From NCBI RefSeq assembly GCF_023156195.1, contig NZ_JAKUKA010000001.1:3968001-4032000 (forward strand): DNA of 64,000 nucleotides. Direction: 5' to 3'. The notes under the pieces are model-generated. The model worked only from the letters and a program-made list of their open reading frames with translations, had not been told where the DNA came from and searched no databases. Made by a program: the position numbers and the translations under genes. The stretch comes from Chitinophaga sedimenti. Lineage in GTDB: Bacteria > Bacteroidota > Bacteroidia > Chitinophagales > Chitinophagaceae. Of the stretch, positions 37,873-48,307 are shown piece after piece (the stretch's first letter is position 1; every line of letters begins with the position of its first letter).

Positions 37873-38701
37873 TCAATTTGCGGTAAACGGAATGTGTATC
37901 GCGTTGATGCCCGCCACTATGCCATATCCTCCTGTTACATTGCTGTATACTTTTGATGGATCGATGAGAAAGTTGGGGTTGTTATCGATCTGTATTTCAA
38001 GGGTTTTAAGGTAGTTGTAGGCAGCCGGTAAGACTGTTCACCTCCAGCCGGAATTGATCGCCGGCGGGCAATGCTTTCGCGGTTTGCATGATCATCGTTA
38101 CCTCCTCGGCCGTTGAAACGCTCGTCACCGATAATGTTCGTTTTCACATAACCGGTACCGATCACGTTGATAAATTCATTGTTGTAAGATGGATCGAAAC
38201 GTGCGCCCAGGAAAGTATCCGCCCGCACATGGAAAATGCGGATCCGGTAATACTCCGCCAGTGCTGTACGATCTTTCACTACGAACTGGATGCGGCTGCC
38301 GCTGCCAAATGCTTTCACGGAAGCTACTACAGGCTTTTGCGGCAGACTGTCTTCCCCCACCACCGGCACCAGCTCCTGGTAAGCCGCCTTTACTACATAC
38401 TGGCTGCCATATTTCAGGGGCTGCGCCGACACAAAATATCCTGCACCATTAATGACCTGCCTGCTCACATTCATGGGCACCCCGTTTTCCAGCAACTCCA
38501 CACTGGCTCCTGACAGTTCCTCGAATTTACTGGCGCCGGCGCGGGCACTGCGGGTCACGCGGATGTAGGCCGGACTATCCGCCTGCATCAACGTGTTGAC
38601 CACCATTTTATCACCGTCGTAGGGCACTGCAATGTCTGCCTTCTGCATGCAGGAGGGCAGCAAAGCGATCATCAACCCGATAAAAATATCCACTTCATCA
38701 T
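37873..38701 (-). CDS. DUF4249 lipoprotein of the TonB/FecIR cluster (three indels)
   Basis: Periplasmic or surface lipoprotein, about 275 residues. The repaired start MMKWIFLSGLMIALLPSC (ATG at 38701) has a lipobox LPSC; a T is missing near 38680. DUF4249 features are VNTLMQADSPAYIRVTRSA and SVELLENGVPMNVSRQVING. An extra G near 38107 changes CCAGG into CCGAGG (repair ERFNGQEVTMIMQTAKALPA), and another one-base change lies at 38021-38028. The true end reads GGYGIVAGINAIHIPFTAN with stop at 37873. Six bases after the receptor gene: a receptor/lipoprotein pair as in many Bacteroidota nutrient loci. Ligand unknown. Confidence 0.8.
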
Positions 38702-38707
38702 CCTTGC

Positions 38708-41352
38708 CTATTTTAATCGTAATGAAAATGTAATGCTTGGCAAAACCGGCAGCAGTGTGATCTGCGTTAGTTCACGCTGGCCCGTTTTTTCGTTCATCTG
38801 ATAAAAATAAGAGTACGCGTTTTTCTGATTATACGCATTGTATACGCTCATGTTCAGCGAATAGGCGAACAGCCTGCGTTCCCAGGAATAAGTAGCGCTC
38901 AGGTCCAGCCGGTGCTGCGTTCGCATACGCAGCGTGTTGCGATCGCCTACGTAATCAACTTCTGAGGGCTCTTTACTATCGTTAGGCCGCGGATCGTACG
39001 GCGAGCCGCCTGTTACCGGTTCATAACTCGCCTTCGCCAATGTTACCGGCGTGCCGGAAGAAAATTCCCAGTTGGCGGATACTTCCCAACGATTATTAAA
39101 TCGATGCGACAACATTAATTCCAGGTCATGCGGGCGATCATACTTATAAGGAAACAACCGGCCATTATTCACCGACGCAAAACTGCGCGTAGAGCGGGAA
39201 AGCGTATATCCCGCAGACGCCTGCGTCTTCCCTGATTTCTTTTGCACCAGCAATTCTACGCCCATTGCCCGCCCATAACCGGCAATTACTTTTTCATCCC
39301 AGTTCTTCGTGGCCGATTGAAAAATACCGATCTGCTCTTCGTATTCGATCACATTTTGCATGGTTTTAAAATATCCTTCTATAGACAGTTCATATTGTTT
39401 ATCGGTCGTGGTTTTCGCCAGCCCGACAGCCACCTGGTTGGAGCTCTGCGGCTTTACTTTCGCGGTTACCGGCACCCACAGATCCGTAGGCAGGAACACG
39501 CTGTTATTTGTAAGCAAATGAATATACTGTACCATCCTGGTAAACGTCATCTTAAACGCCCAGTTGTGCGGCAGCATGTAACGGAAGCCCAGCCGCGGTT
39601 GTACGGAATGGTACCATTCGGGGAATATCAAAAACGTAGATATATGCAACCCCAGGTTCAGGTGCAGCGAATCGCTGATGCGCCAATCGTCTTCTCCATA
39701 TACAGACAGCTCCAGCCCGCCCGGTTGCTGCTTATTATAAGCCGTATCGTAAATGTTATTTTCTTCGCTCTGAAATTGGGTGATGCCCGGTTCAAAAACG
39801 TGATACGTTCCGGTAAGACCAAAGCGTATCGCATGGTTCGGATGCGGGCGGTAATCGAAATCAAATTTCAACGAGCCATTTTGTGTGCGCGAATAGTACT
39901 TCCCGAACAGGTTATCTTTCTCCGCTACTTTATATGATTCGTATTTGTAACGGTAATCTGTTACGAAAAAGAATTGCGAAAAGCTGGTAGTAAGATTAGA
40001 GAATAAACGCGGGCTGAACAGGTGATTCCAGCGGATGGAATAAATCTGGTTCCCCCAGCCCAACCGGTAGTTGAGCGATTCGTTGTAACGCGGGGCGCCG
40101 AGGTCGTCCAGCGGTGTTTTGTTCGTCAGCAGGCTCATATTATCCTGCCCGCCATAAGCACTCAGGAACAACCGGTCTTTCGGCGAAAAGATGTGATTCA
40201 CTTTCAGGTTCACGTCATAGAAATAGGCGTCAAATTCGTCATCCTCGCCCAGGCTGATTTCATTGTTGATAAACCGGAGACTCGATATATCCAATGGCGT
40301 GCGGCGGGCGGTGAGTACAAATGACGTGCGGTTTTTCCAGAGCGGGCCTTCCACCACGACCTTGCTGGACAATAATCCGGCAGACGCTTCAAAATGATAC
40401 TTATGCATATCGCCATCGCGCAGCGACACATCGGCGACGGAGGATAAACGACCGCCGTAACGCGCGGGGAACGCGCCCTTATAGAGATCTACATTTTTAA
40501 CGAGATCGGGATTGAATACCGAATAAATACCGAACAGGTGCGAAGGATTGTATACCGGCGTACCATCGAGCAACATCAGGTTCTGATCCGGGCTGCCGCC
40601 GCGTACATTGAGCCCGGTAACGCCCTCACGGCCGCCGTTCACCCCGGGCATGGTCATCATCGCACGCATCACATCTTCTTCCCCCAACAACTTTGGCATT
40701 GCCTTTACCTGGGCCAGCGGGATGCTTACGCGGCTCATTTGCGTCTGGTCCTGCAGTTTAGGCGCAGGTTCGGTGATTTCCACCTGCTTTAAGGTATTGG
40801 AGGGATTCAGCTGCACTTTTACCTGCCGAGTACTTTTGTCTTTCAGACGAATAAAAACAGGTTCGTAACCAACGTAAGTTGCTACCAGCGTGAGCGTGTC
40901 TTTTTCGTCGTAAGACTGTAAAACCCGTACTGGTTGGTCACTGTGCCTACATGCAACTGCGGTGAATATATCGTTACCCCGATCAACTTTTCGCCGGTAA
41001 TCGCATCTTCTATATAACCGCTGATGGTGCGCTGTTCTTTCTTTTTAGGCGTAAGTACGATCTGTTCGCCGATGCGTTCATACTCCACGCCGTTCTCGTC
41101 GAACACGGCTTCCATTAATTTTTTCAGGGGTTGATTCTTTACATCCACATCCACGAGCTGCGACATCCGCACAATATCGCGGCTATAGGAAAAGCTGATG
41201 CCATAAGCTTTTTCGAGCCGACGGCACACTTCGGAGAGGGGTTGTTGTTTTACGGAGATCGTGACGCGTGTGCGCCAGTTCCAGGCCCATGACTGCAACG
41301 GACAATACAGCAAAAGCATTCCCAACAGCAGTTTCCTGGCGAGCGGTTTCAT
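38708..41352 (-). CDS. TonB-dependent receptor with STN signalling domain (one frameshift)
   Basis: FecA-like transducer of about 881 residues. Signal peptide (KLLLGMLLLYCPLQSWAW), an STN domain that contacts the anti-sigma factor (TISVKQQPLSEVCRRLEKAY through EQIVLTPKKK), a carboxypeptidase-like domain (ISGYIEDAITGEKLIGVTIY), the plug (GLNVRGGSPDQNLMLLDGTP, GAFPARYGGRLSSVADVSLR) and the barrel ending TLLPVLPSITFSLRLK. The frame breaks near 40911 (one base missing; repair ...YDEKDTLTLVATYVGYEPV). Order sigma, FecR, receptor, DUF4249 is that of a cell-surface signalling locus: ligand binding at the barrel should release the ECF sigma. Confidence 0.9.
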
Positions 41353-41376
41353 TATAAGGCTTTAGTTATAGCGGTT

Positions 41377-42336
41377 TTATTCTATGATATATATTCCTGG
41401 GGCTTTTTCTCTGATAGACACGTCCATTGTACGGGCGAGTGTGGTCACGATATTATCAATGGTATCGTTACTGAAATTCGTGTCGATCGACTTTTTCAGC
41501 ACGGCCTCGTTTTTCACTTCAAACTTCACGTTGTATACGGCTTCCACGGTTTCCAGTACCGACGACAGCGGGGCGTCCACAAATGCCAGTTCCCGCATTT
41601 CCACGTTCACCACATTGTCTACGATCATGGGCTTCATATTGGGCTTAGGTTGATGGAGCAGCATGCCGGGCGTCATCACCAGGCTTTTCTGCTCTTTTTT
41701 ATTCATCACCATAATTTTACCACTGGTTACATGAATATCCGGGGCCTGTTGTCCCGGAAGTCGATCGTAAACTGCGTTCCCAGCACCCGCACTACCATAT
41801 CCTCGTTCATCCGTACCTCAAACGGATGTGCTGCATCATCTGTTACATCAAAAAGGCTTTTCCTTTCAGGAACACCGTTCTTTCCTTTTTCCCGAAGTCC
41901 GCGGCAACACGTAACTCGGAGGCGCTGTCGAGCCTCACCTTACTCCCATCGGGCAGTGTTTGTTCCTGCAGACCGTTGAGCACCAGTTCCGGTGTATTTT
42001 CTTTTGTTACCACGTTCCACAAACCACGCCGGAGGCCACCACGGCTAATATTGCGGCCGCCCACGCCCAGGTGCGCTTTTTACGCGGGGGCATCTCCAGC
42101 ACCTTCGCCTCGGGCTGAATGGTGTGGAGCAGTCTTTGCCAGGAGGCTTCCGTATCCACGGCGGCCGCGATTGGCATTGGCGCCAGCATTTTACGCACCC
42201 CGTCCAGCACCGCCTCATTGGCTGCGCTGTCTTGTCGCCAGGTATCTACCCACTGCCGCTCCACGGCATCCGCTTCATTGAGCAGATACTTGCAGAGTAG
42301 TGTATAGAGCGCCTCGTCGGGATGCAATTCGTTCAT
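41377..42336 (-). CDS. FecR family anti-sigma factor (three frameshifts)
   Basis: Inner-membrane anti-sigma factor of about 320 residues. Cytoplasmic N-terminus (LLCKYLLNEADAVERQWVDTW), a membrane helix (TWAWAAAILAVVASG), the FecR domain (QTLPDGSKVRLDSASELRVA, ERTVFLKGKAFFDVTDDAAH) and the C-terminal DUF4974 domain (SVLETVEAVYNVKFEVKNEA). Repairs: a G near 42031 (CCGGG), a T at 41850-41854, a G/C at 41739-41744 (CCGGGGG; restores DIHVTSGKIMV). Starts 68 bases after the sigma gene ends and ends 24 bases before the receptor start, so one operon. Confidence 0.88.
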
Positions 42337-42404
42337 GTAAACAGTGTACCTTTTATATATGACGCTTCAGGATAAATTTACCCCTATGCGCCGGTTTAAC
42401 TTTT

Positions 42405-42923
42405 TTAAGACAGCCAGTACAATAAAACCAACGGCAGGTATTCCTTCAGTTCGCCATGCAGGATTTTCAGGGCTTTCCCCATCTGGTTCTCCACGGTTTT
42501 TATAGAAATATCCATCACGGTGGCAATTTCGGCGTATTTCAGGTGTTGCTGGCGGCTGAGCACAAATACCTCGCGGCAGCGTTCCGGCAGCTTTTCCAGG
42601 GCCTGGTGTAACATGCGCTCCAACTCCCGGGCCTGTACGTTGTTTTCGGCGGTGGCGTTTTGCAGCTGGCCAAAATCGGTTTCTTTGCCGCTGCGCACCT
42701 GCTGCTTGCGCCACTGGCTAATGGCGGTGTTACGAATGGCAGTAAACAGGTAAGATTTTACGGAACCCGTGATGGCAATGCTGCCGCGTTTTTCCCATAA
42801 CTGGGTAAACACGATCTGCACAACCTCCTCGGCATTCAGCGGATCCCCTATGTAATGGGTAGCGAAGGCGAGACAGTGCGGGTGATGTTCCTTAAATATC
42901 TTTTCAAATTCCCGTAACTCCAT
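42405..42923 (-). CDS. ECF RNA polymerase sigma factor (FecI-like)
   Basis: A 172-residue sigma-70 family factor of extracytoplasmic function. Region 2 is FEKIFKEHHPHCLAFATHYI with EEVVQIVFTQLWEKR (2.2) and SYLFTAIRNTAISQWRKQQ (2.4); region 4 is LEKLPERCREVFVLSRQQHL then YAEIATVMDISIKTVENQMG, the helix-turn-helix. First gene of the signalling operon, so it probably drives transcription of the receptor in response to the ligand. Divergent from pyrD. Intact. Confidence 0.92.
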   Translation of the reverse strand: MELREFEKIFKEHHPHCLAFATHYIGDPLNAEEVVQIVFTQLWEKRGSIAITGSVKSYLFTAIRNTAISQWRKQQVRSGKETDFGQLQNATAENNVQARELERMLHQALEKLPERCREVFVLSRQQHLKYAEIATVMDISIKTVENQMGKALKILHGELKEYLPLVLLYWLS

Positions 42924-43035
42924 GGTGCGATTAACGAAGGCAAATGTAAACTGCCCCGGGCAATTATCAAGGCCAACCGGCGAATAATAGTAAATATTGG
43001 TGAAAGCTCATATATAAGGATATGGGCCGATCCTT

Positions 43036-43043
43036 TATCTTTG
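43036..43043 (+). promoter_or_regulatory. -7 box TATCTTTG of pyrD
   Basis: Eight bases before the ATG at 43052; this rules out the earlier in-frame ATG at 43022. Confidence 0.55.
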
Positions 43044-43051
43044 CACCACGC

Positions 43052-44076
43052 ATGTACGGATTAATTAAAAAAATACTCTTCGGCTTTCCTCCTGAAAGCA
43101 TTCACCACGGCGTAATGCGTGGTTTAAAGGTAATCAACGGTCTTCCGTTCGGGAAAAACGTGCTGGGCGCTTTCTGCCGCCCGGACAATACCGGTCTTCA
43201 GAAAGAAGTGTTCGGACTGACCTTCAGCAACCCTGTAGGATTGGCTGCCGGCTTCGATAAAGACGCCAAATATATTGACGAACTGAGCCAGCTGGGCTTC
43301 GGATTTGTGGAAATTGGCACGGTGACGCCGGTGGCACAACCCGGCAACGAGCAACCCCGCCTGTTTCGCCTGCCGGCCGATGGTGCGCTCATTAACCGGA
43401 TGGGCTTTAATAATGAAGGCGCCAAAGCCGCGGCCAAAAAGGCTGCAGCTGCGGAAGTCGAACATCATCGTAGGAGGCAACATCGGTAAAAATAAACTGA
43501 CGCCGAACGAGGATGCCGTAAGCGACTACGAAAAGTGTTTCCATGCGCTGTACGACAGTGTAGACTACTTCGTGGTAAACGTAAGTTCGCCCAATACCCC
43601 GGGTTTGCGTGCCCTACAGGAAAAGGAGCCGCTGAAACAGCTGCTGCACCACCTGCAAACTATTAATGCACTGAAACCCAAAGCCAAACCGATCCTGTTG
43701 AAAATTGCGCCGGACTTAACCCAGGAGCAATTGGACGACATCATAGAAATTGTGCACGAAACCAAACTGGCGGGCATCGTAGCCACCAATACCACCATCA
43801 GCCGCGAAGGACTTAATACCCCAGCCGCAGAACTGGAAAAGATCGGGATGGGCGGACTGAGCGGGCTGCCGGTAAAGGAAAAAGCGACGGAAGTGATCCG
43901 GTACATTCACCGTAAATCGGGGGCAATATCCCGATTATTGCTGTAGGCGGCATTTTTACTGCGGCAGATGCGCAGGAAAAACTGGACGCGGGCGCGGCGC
44001 TGGTACAGGTATACACCGGGTTTATCTACGAAGGACCCGCCATCGTAAAAAAATCTGTTCGGGACTCAGCAAGTAA
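43052..44076 (+). CDS. pyrD: Dihydroorotate dehydrogenase, quinone-type (three frameshifts)
   Basis: Class 2 enzyme, FMN-containing and membrane-associated, oxidising dihydroorotate with menaquinone. N-terminal membrane-binding helices (MYGLIKKILFGFPPESIHHG) mark class 2. Core motifs: NPVGLAAGFDKDAKYID, FGFVEIGTVTP, RMGFNNEGA, NVSSPNTPGLRALQ (active-site Ser), and the repaired NIPIIAVGGIFTAADAQEKL. Breaks: A run at 43436-43440, one G missing at 43919-43923, one A missing at 44047-44053, giving GPAIVKKICSGLSK and stop at 44076; total about 341 residues. The TerC gene follows in 18 bases. Confidence 0.93.
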
Positions 44077-44094
44077 AACAACACCCAATAAATC

Positions 44095-44868
44095 ATGGAA
44101 CAATTCCTGACGGCTGATGCAATCATCAGCCTGTTTACCCCGGTGCTCATGGAAGTAGTACTGGGTATCGACAACGTAATTTTCGTGTCCATTGTCATGA
44201 ACCGCCTGCCGGTGGAAAAACGGCTGTCGGCCCGCCGCATCTGGATGTTTACCGGTATCGGCGTACGGGTGATCCTGTTGCTGTGCATCGGGTACATTGT
44301 ACGGGCCGTGCATCCATTATTTACCATTGGCGGACACGGCTTCAGCCTCCGCGACCTCATCATGCTGGGTGGCGGTTTGTTCCTGCTCATCAAAACCACG
44401 ATGGAAATTCACCACAAACTGGAAGGTGAGGAAGAAGCTACCCTGCAGCAGGGCGCTGCCGGCGGCACGGCCAAACTGGGACCGATCATCGGGCAAATCA
44501 TCCTGATCGACACCGTGTTTTCGTTCGATAGTATCATTACGGCCGTAGGTTTGGCTAAACACGTACCGATTATGATCGTTGCGGTTATTATCGCCATGTT
44601 CGTGATGTTCCTTTTCGCGCCTAAAATCAGCAATTTCATCCACAAACACCCGACGTTCAAAATGCTGGCCCTGTCGTTCCTGGTGATGGTAGGCGTAGTA
44701 TTGATCGTAGAGGGCTGGAGTGCCGAGGCTGCCCACGATATGCACTTGAAGAACTATGTATATTTCGCGATGGCCTTCTCCTTCCTGGTAGAGCTCCTTA
44801 ACATGAAGATGCGCAAGAACACCAAAAAGCCGGTGGAACTGCGTGAGCCGAAGATTGATAACGAATAA
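44095..44868 (+). CDS. TerC family integral membrane protein
   Basis: A 257-residue TerC/Alx-type protein with seven to eight helices. The family acid motifs in the membrane are present: MEVVLGIDNVIFVSIVMNRL and IILIDTVFSFDSIITAVGLA. Members act in manganese efflux or with exoenzyme metallation. The cytoplasmic loop EGEEEATLQQGAAGGTAK is charged. Starts 18 bases after pyrD, same strand, possibly co-transcribed. Intact; ends in a terminator. Confidence 0.9.
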   Translation: MEQFLTADAIISLFTPVLMEVVLGIDNVIFVSIVMNRLPVEKRLSARRIWMFTGIGVRVILLLCIGYIVRAVHPLFTIGGHGFSLRDLIMLGGGLFLLIKTTMEIHHKLEGEEEATLQQGAAGGTAKLGPIIGQIILIDTVFSFDSIITAVGLAKHVPIMIVAVIIAMFVMFLFAPKISNFIHKHPTFKMLALSFLVMVGVVLIVEGWSAEAAHDMHLKNYVYFAMAFSFLVELLNMKMRKNTKKPVELREPKIDNE

Positions 44869-44876
44869 CTTATAGC

Positions 44877-44903
44877 AGCCCGGTTGTGAGACCGGGCTTT
44901 TTT
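44877..44903 (+). terminator. Terminator of terC
   Basis: AGCCCGGT (44877-44884) pairs with ACCGGGCT (44891-44898), then T run. Confidence 0.9.
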
Positions 44904-45103
44904 ATGGTAGCAAGCGCTGGTTCTTTACTGGGCCGCAGTTGTGTCACTCCCTTCAGCGGCAGTAAATACCTCTGCTACAGGCATTCCCCCATACTGGCGA
45001 AAAGTTGGATGGGGTGTTCGGCGCTCGTCTTATGGTAAAATAACATCAGCCCGGTGGAAAAATTAAACCGTCGCCGGTATTTCCGAATTACCCCTTGTTT
45101 ACT

Positions 45104-45111
45104 TACCTTTG
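45104..45111 (+). promoter_or_regulatory. -7 box TACCTTTG of atpG
   Basis: 48 bases upstream of the ATG at 45160, unlike the leaderless genes nearby. Confidence 0.5.
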
Positions 45112-45159
45112 CACCCGAAAAAGAGGGGCCCGCCCTTTTATATAAATTCATCATATTAT

Positions 45160-46044
45160 ATGTCTGGACAGCTTAAAGAAGTTCGCAACCGTATAAAATC
45201 TGTACAATCTACCCAGCAGATCACGAAAGCCATGAAAATGGTGAGCGCTGCAAAACTGCGCCGCGCGCAGGACGCCATTCTGCAAATGCGCCCTTATGCG
45301 GTAAAACTGCAGGAAATGCTGCAAAACATCGTGAGCAACACCGAAGGTGACCGGAACTGGATCTGGCAGCAGAAAGGCCGGTAACCAATGTACTGATCGT
45401 GGTAGTTACCTCGGACAGGGGACTTTGCGGTGCTTACAACTCCAACATTATCAAGCTGGCCAAACAACTGATCCGCGAAAAATACAGCGAGCAATACTCT
45501 AAAGGCAACGTAACCATTCTACCCATCGGCAAAAAAAGGTTTCGAAGCGTTTTCTAAAGCCGGTTACAACGTGATTTCCAGCCACTGGAACATTTTCTCC
45601 GGTCTGTCTTTCGACTCCGTTAAATCTGCCGCGGCGGTTGCCATGGAAGGTTATGTAAACGAGCAGTTCGATGCAGTGGAACTCGTATACAGCCAGTTCC
45701 GCAACGCAGCTACCCAGGTGTTTACCACCGAACAGTTCCTGCCCGTAGCGAAAGTGGAGAATACTGCCAGCAAAGGTATCAAAGCCGACTACATCTTCGA
45801 ACCGGAGAAAGAGGTGCTGATTGCCGAGCTGATGCCGAAAATTCTGAACACGCAGTTCTTCAAGGCCGTACTGGACGGCCAGGCTTCTGAGCATGGCGCC
45901 CGTATGACTGCGATGGATAAAGCATCAGAGAACGCTGCTGAAATCCTCCGCACCCTGAAGATTTCCTACAACCGCGCCCGTCAGGCTGCGATCACTACGG
46001 AGCTGACCGAGATCGTGAGCGGTGCAGCTGCGCTGGTGGGTTAA
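45160..46044 (+). CDS. atpG: F1F0 ATP synthase subunit gamma (two indels)
   Basis: Central rotor stalk of F1. N-terminal helix MSGQLKEVRNRIKSVQSTQQ, then ITKAMKMVSAAKLRRAQDAI; C-terminal helix ASENAAEILRTLKISYNRAR with QAAITTELTEIVSGA, as in all gamma subunits. Total about 294 residues. A C is missing at 45350 in GACCCGGAAC (CCCGG; repair DPELDLAAERPVTNVLIVVV) and an extra A lies in the run 45531-45537 (repair IGKKGFEAFSKAGYN). atpA/atpH are presumably upstream in a different place: none is seen here. An alternative start at 45109 is inside the promoter and rejected. Confidence 0.93.
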
Positions 46045-46179
46045 TCTTATGCACAAAAAATCAACAGCATTTTTTTTATATTTTTCGAATCAGGTCAAAG
46101 ACTGTATTTTCGGTCTTTGACTTTTTTTCTTTAAGCCGGGGACGCAGGTTCCCGGGCCATTCAAAGTACAAGAACCGAT

Positions 46180-47333
46180 ATGGAAATCTCCCAGCTCATC
46201 CCCCATGTGGAAGCCCTGATTTTTGCTGCCGACCGTCCACTCCCGGCGGCGGACATACTCGAACTGCTCAATAATGCGCTGGCTTTTTTGGAAGACCGTG
46301 CCTCACAGGAGCAGGTGGATACCGCCATTGAAGCTATCATGGAAAAATATCACTCCGAGTTCTATGCCTTTGAAGTGCGGGAAAGCGGTGGCGGATACCA
46401 GTTCCTGACCAAACGTAATTACTACCAGACCGTTGCACAGCTCAACGGTGAAAAATACCTGAAACGACTTTCTACCGCCGCCCTCGAAACCCTTTCGATC
46501 ATTGCCTACCGGCAGCCAATCTCCAAAGGTGAAATCGAACATATCCGCGGCGTGAGTACGGACTATTCCATCACCAAACTGCTGGAAAAGGAGCTGATCA
46601 TCATTTCCGGCCGCAGCGAGGATTTACCCGGCAAACCATTGCTCTACAAAACCTCCAAAGCCTTTATGGACTACTTCGGCATCAATTCCCCGCCGATCTG
46701 CCTAAACTGAAAGAGGTATTTGAAGAAGAATTGGTGCAGCCTACCCTGATGGACCAGGCCGAAGACAGCCCTACCACCCTCGCTCCCATCGATACCGAGG
46801 AACAACTGGAAGCGGACGGCCACTTTATCGTATCCGAGAGTGGAGAACTGACCGAAACCACGACCCTGATGATCGACGATAGTGTAACGCCGCACTACGA
46901 ACCTTCTGACGAAGGGGAGAGTGAGGAAGGACCTGCCGGACTGGAGGCTTCATCGGAAGTGGTGGAGGAAGAGAACGATGCCGATGAAGGGGACACTACG
47001 TATACGACTTATACCGACGAAAATGGCGATGTCATTGAAAAATGGCTCACTGTTCGGGAAGATGGTGTAAGTATAGAAAGAATTGCGATACATTCCGAGG
47101 AAGACGATCCGATGTACTTAGAAGAATTAGAAGCGGCGAAGGCGGCAGGTGAAGCGGAAGAAGGTGATGACTCCGAAGAAGAAGATGAGGACGAAGTGGA
47201 AGAAGGTGAAGACGAAGTGGAAGATGACGATGACGACGAGGAAGAAGACGATGAAGAAGACGAAGAAGACGAAGATGACGATGAAGAAGACGAAGACGAC
47301 GACAAAGACAGTAATGATTCGAAACAATCATAA
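46180..47333 (+). CDS. scpB: Segregation and condensation protein ScpB with a long acidic tail (one frameshift)
   Basis: Subunit of the SMC-ScpAB condensin. Residues 1-180 form the two winged-helix domains (IPHVEALIFAADRPLPAADI, YLKRLSTAALETLSIIAYRQ, RGVSTDYSITKLLEKELIII). A missing G at 46692 (TTCCCCGGCC, CCCGG site) splits the gene; repair reads INSPADLPKLKEVFEEEL. The next 190 residues are very acidic, ending in about 60 residues of almost only Asp and Glu, and contain a small YTTYTDENGDVIEKW segment. Total about 384 residues against some 190-250 in most species. scpA is not adjacent. Confidence 0.88.
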
Positions 47334-47366
47334 AAAAAAAGCCCCGGGAGATCCTCCCGGGGTTTT
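47332..47366. terminator. Bidirectional terminator between scpB and the EEP gene
   Basis: CCCCGGGAG (47342-47350) pairs with CTCCCGGGG (47354-47362); nine A on the left and four T on the right serve both strands. Confidence 0.9.
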
Positions 47367-47385
47367 CCCTTTCTATCACTAAGAA

Positions 47386-48228
47386 TTATTTCTTCAGTTG
47401 CAGTACCGTCATCACAGGAAAGTGATCAGACGGAAATTTACCCTGATAAGTATCCGTCAGAATCCCCCATTTAGAAGCCGTAAACTGCGGTGTTATGAAG
47501 ATATGATCAATCACCCCTTCGGCATCCAGATCCCGGCCAAAACCATTGTAAGATGAGTTCAGCGCATACGGCACTTTCACTGCTGTTATCGCATCTTTTA
47601 CCTGGCTGGAAGCCGCTAGCAATTTATAAGGCTCGCTCTCACGACGTGCATTGAAATCGCCGGTCAGGATAGCGGGTTGTTTGCCAGCGATAGCGGCGAT
47701 TTTAGCGAGGATCAATTTGCTGCTTTCGCGGCGGGCTACTTTGCCCTGGTGATCGTAGTGTACGTTAAAGAAGTAGAAACTTTTCTTCGTTTTAACATCT
47801 TCAAGACGTACCCAGGAGCAGATGCGGTTACAGCAGGTAGCATCCCAGCCGAGGCCTGGTTTATCAGGTGTTTCAGACAACCAGAAGTCACCTTTATCCA
47901 GCAGTTTGAATTTATCTTTTTTGAAGAAGATAGCAGAATGCTCACCGGCATCCTTCCCATCGTCGCGGCCTTTACCATAATAGGTGTAACCGGGCAGGGC
48001 AGACGCCACGTCATCCAGCTGGTTCTTCAGCGCTTCCTGCGTGCCGAAAATATCGAAATCATGAAAGCGGATCAGGGCCGATACCGCCTGCCTGCGGTCT
48101 TTCCACAGGTTTCCGGAATCCTTCGGGTTATCGTACCGGAGGTTGAAAGTCGCCACATTCATTTGCTGGGCGTTGGTTTGCTGCATACCGGCAGCTACCA
48201 GGAACAAAGCAATCAGTAAGTTCTTCAT
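47386..48228 (-). CDS. Exported endonuclease/exonuclease/phosphatase family protein
   Basis: A 280-residue Mg-dependent phosphoesterase with a signal peptide (LLIALFLVAAGMQQTNAQ). The EEP motifs are complete: MNVATFNLRYDN, DIFGTQEALKNQ (catalytic Glu), FFNVHYDHQG, LTGDFNARRES (metal Asp/Asn) and FPSDHFPVMTVLQL (general-base His). The group of small periplasmic EEP enzymes includes nucleases, phospholipases and phosphodiesterases; the substrate is not clear. Intact, convergent with scpB. Confidence 0.9.
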   Translation of the reverse strand: MKNLLIALFLVAAGMQQTNAQQMNVATFNLRYDNPKDSGNLWKDRRQAVSALIRFHDFDIFGTQEALKNQLDDVASALPGYTYYGKGRDDGKDAGEHSAIFFKKDKFKLLDKGDFWLSETPDKPGLGWDATCCNRICSWVRLEDVKTKKSFYFFNVHYDHQGKVARRESSKLILAKIAAIAGKQPAILTGDFNARRESEPYKLLAASSQVKDAITAVKVPYALNSSYNGFGRDLDAEGVIDHIFITPQFTASKWGILTDTYQGKFPSDHFPVMTVLQLKK

Positions 48229-48307
48229 GTCTTAAAGATATAACGGCAATATTAAACACAGGTTAACTCTTTGCTGAACGGTAGACCCCACGGCCACCAG
48301 GCAGCAA

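Noticed and set aside
47009..47305. Poly-serine protein on the minus strand
   Set aside because: It is the complement of the Asp/Glu codons of the ScpB tail.
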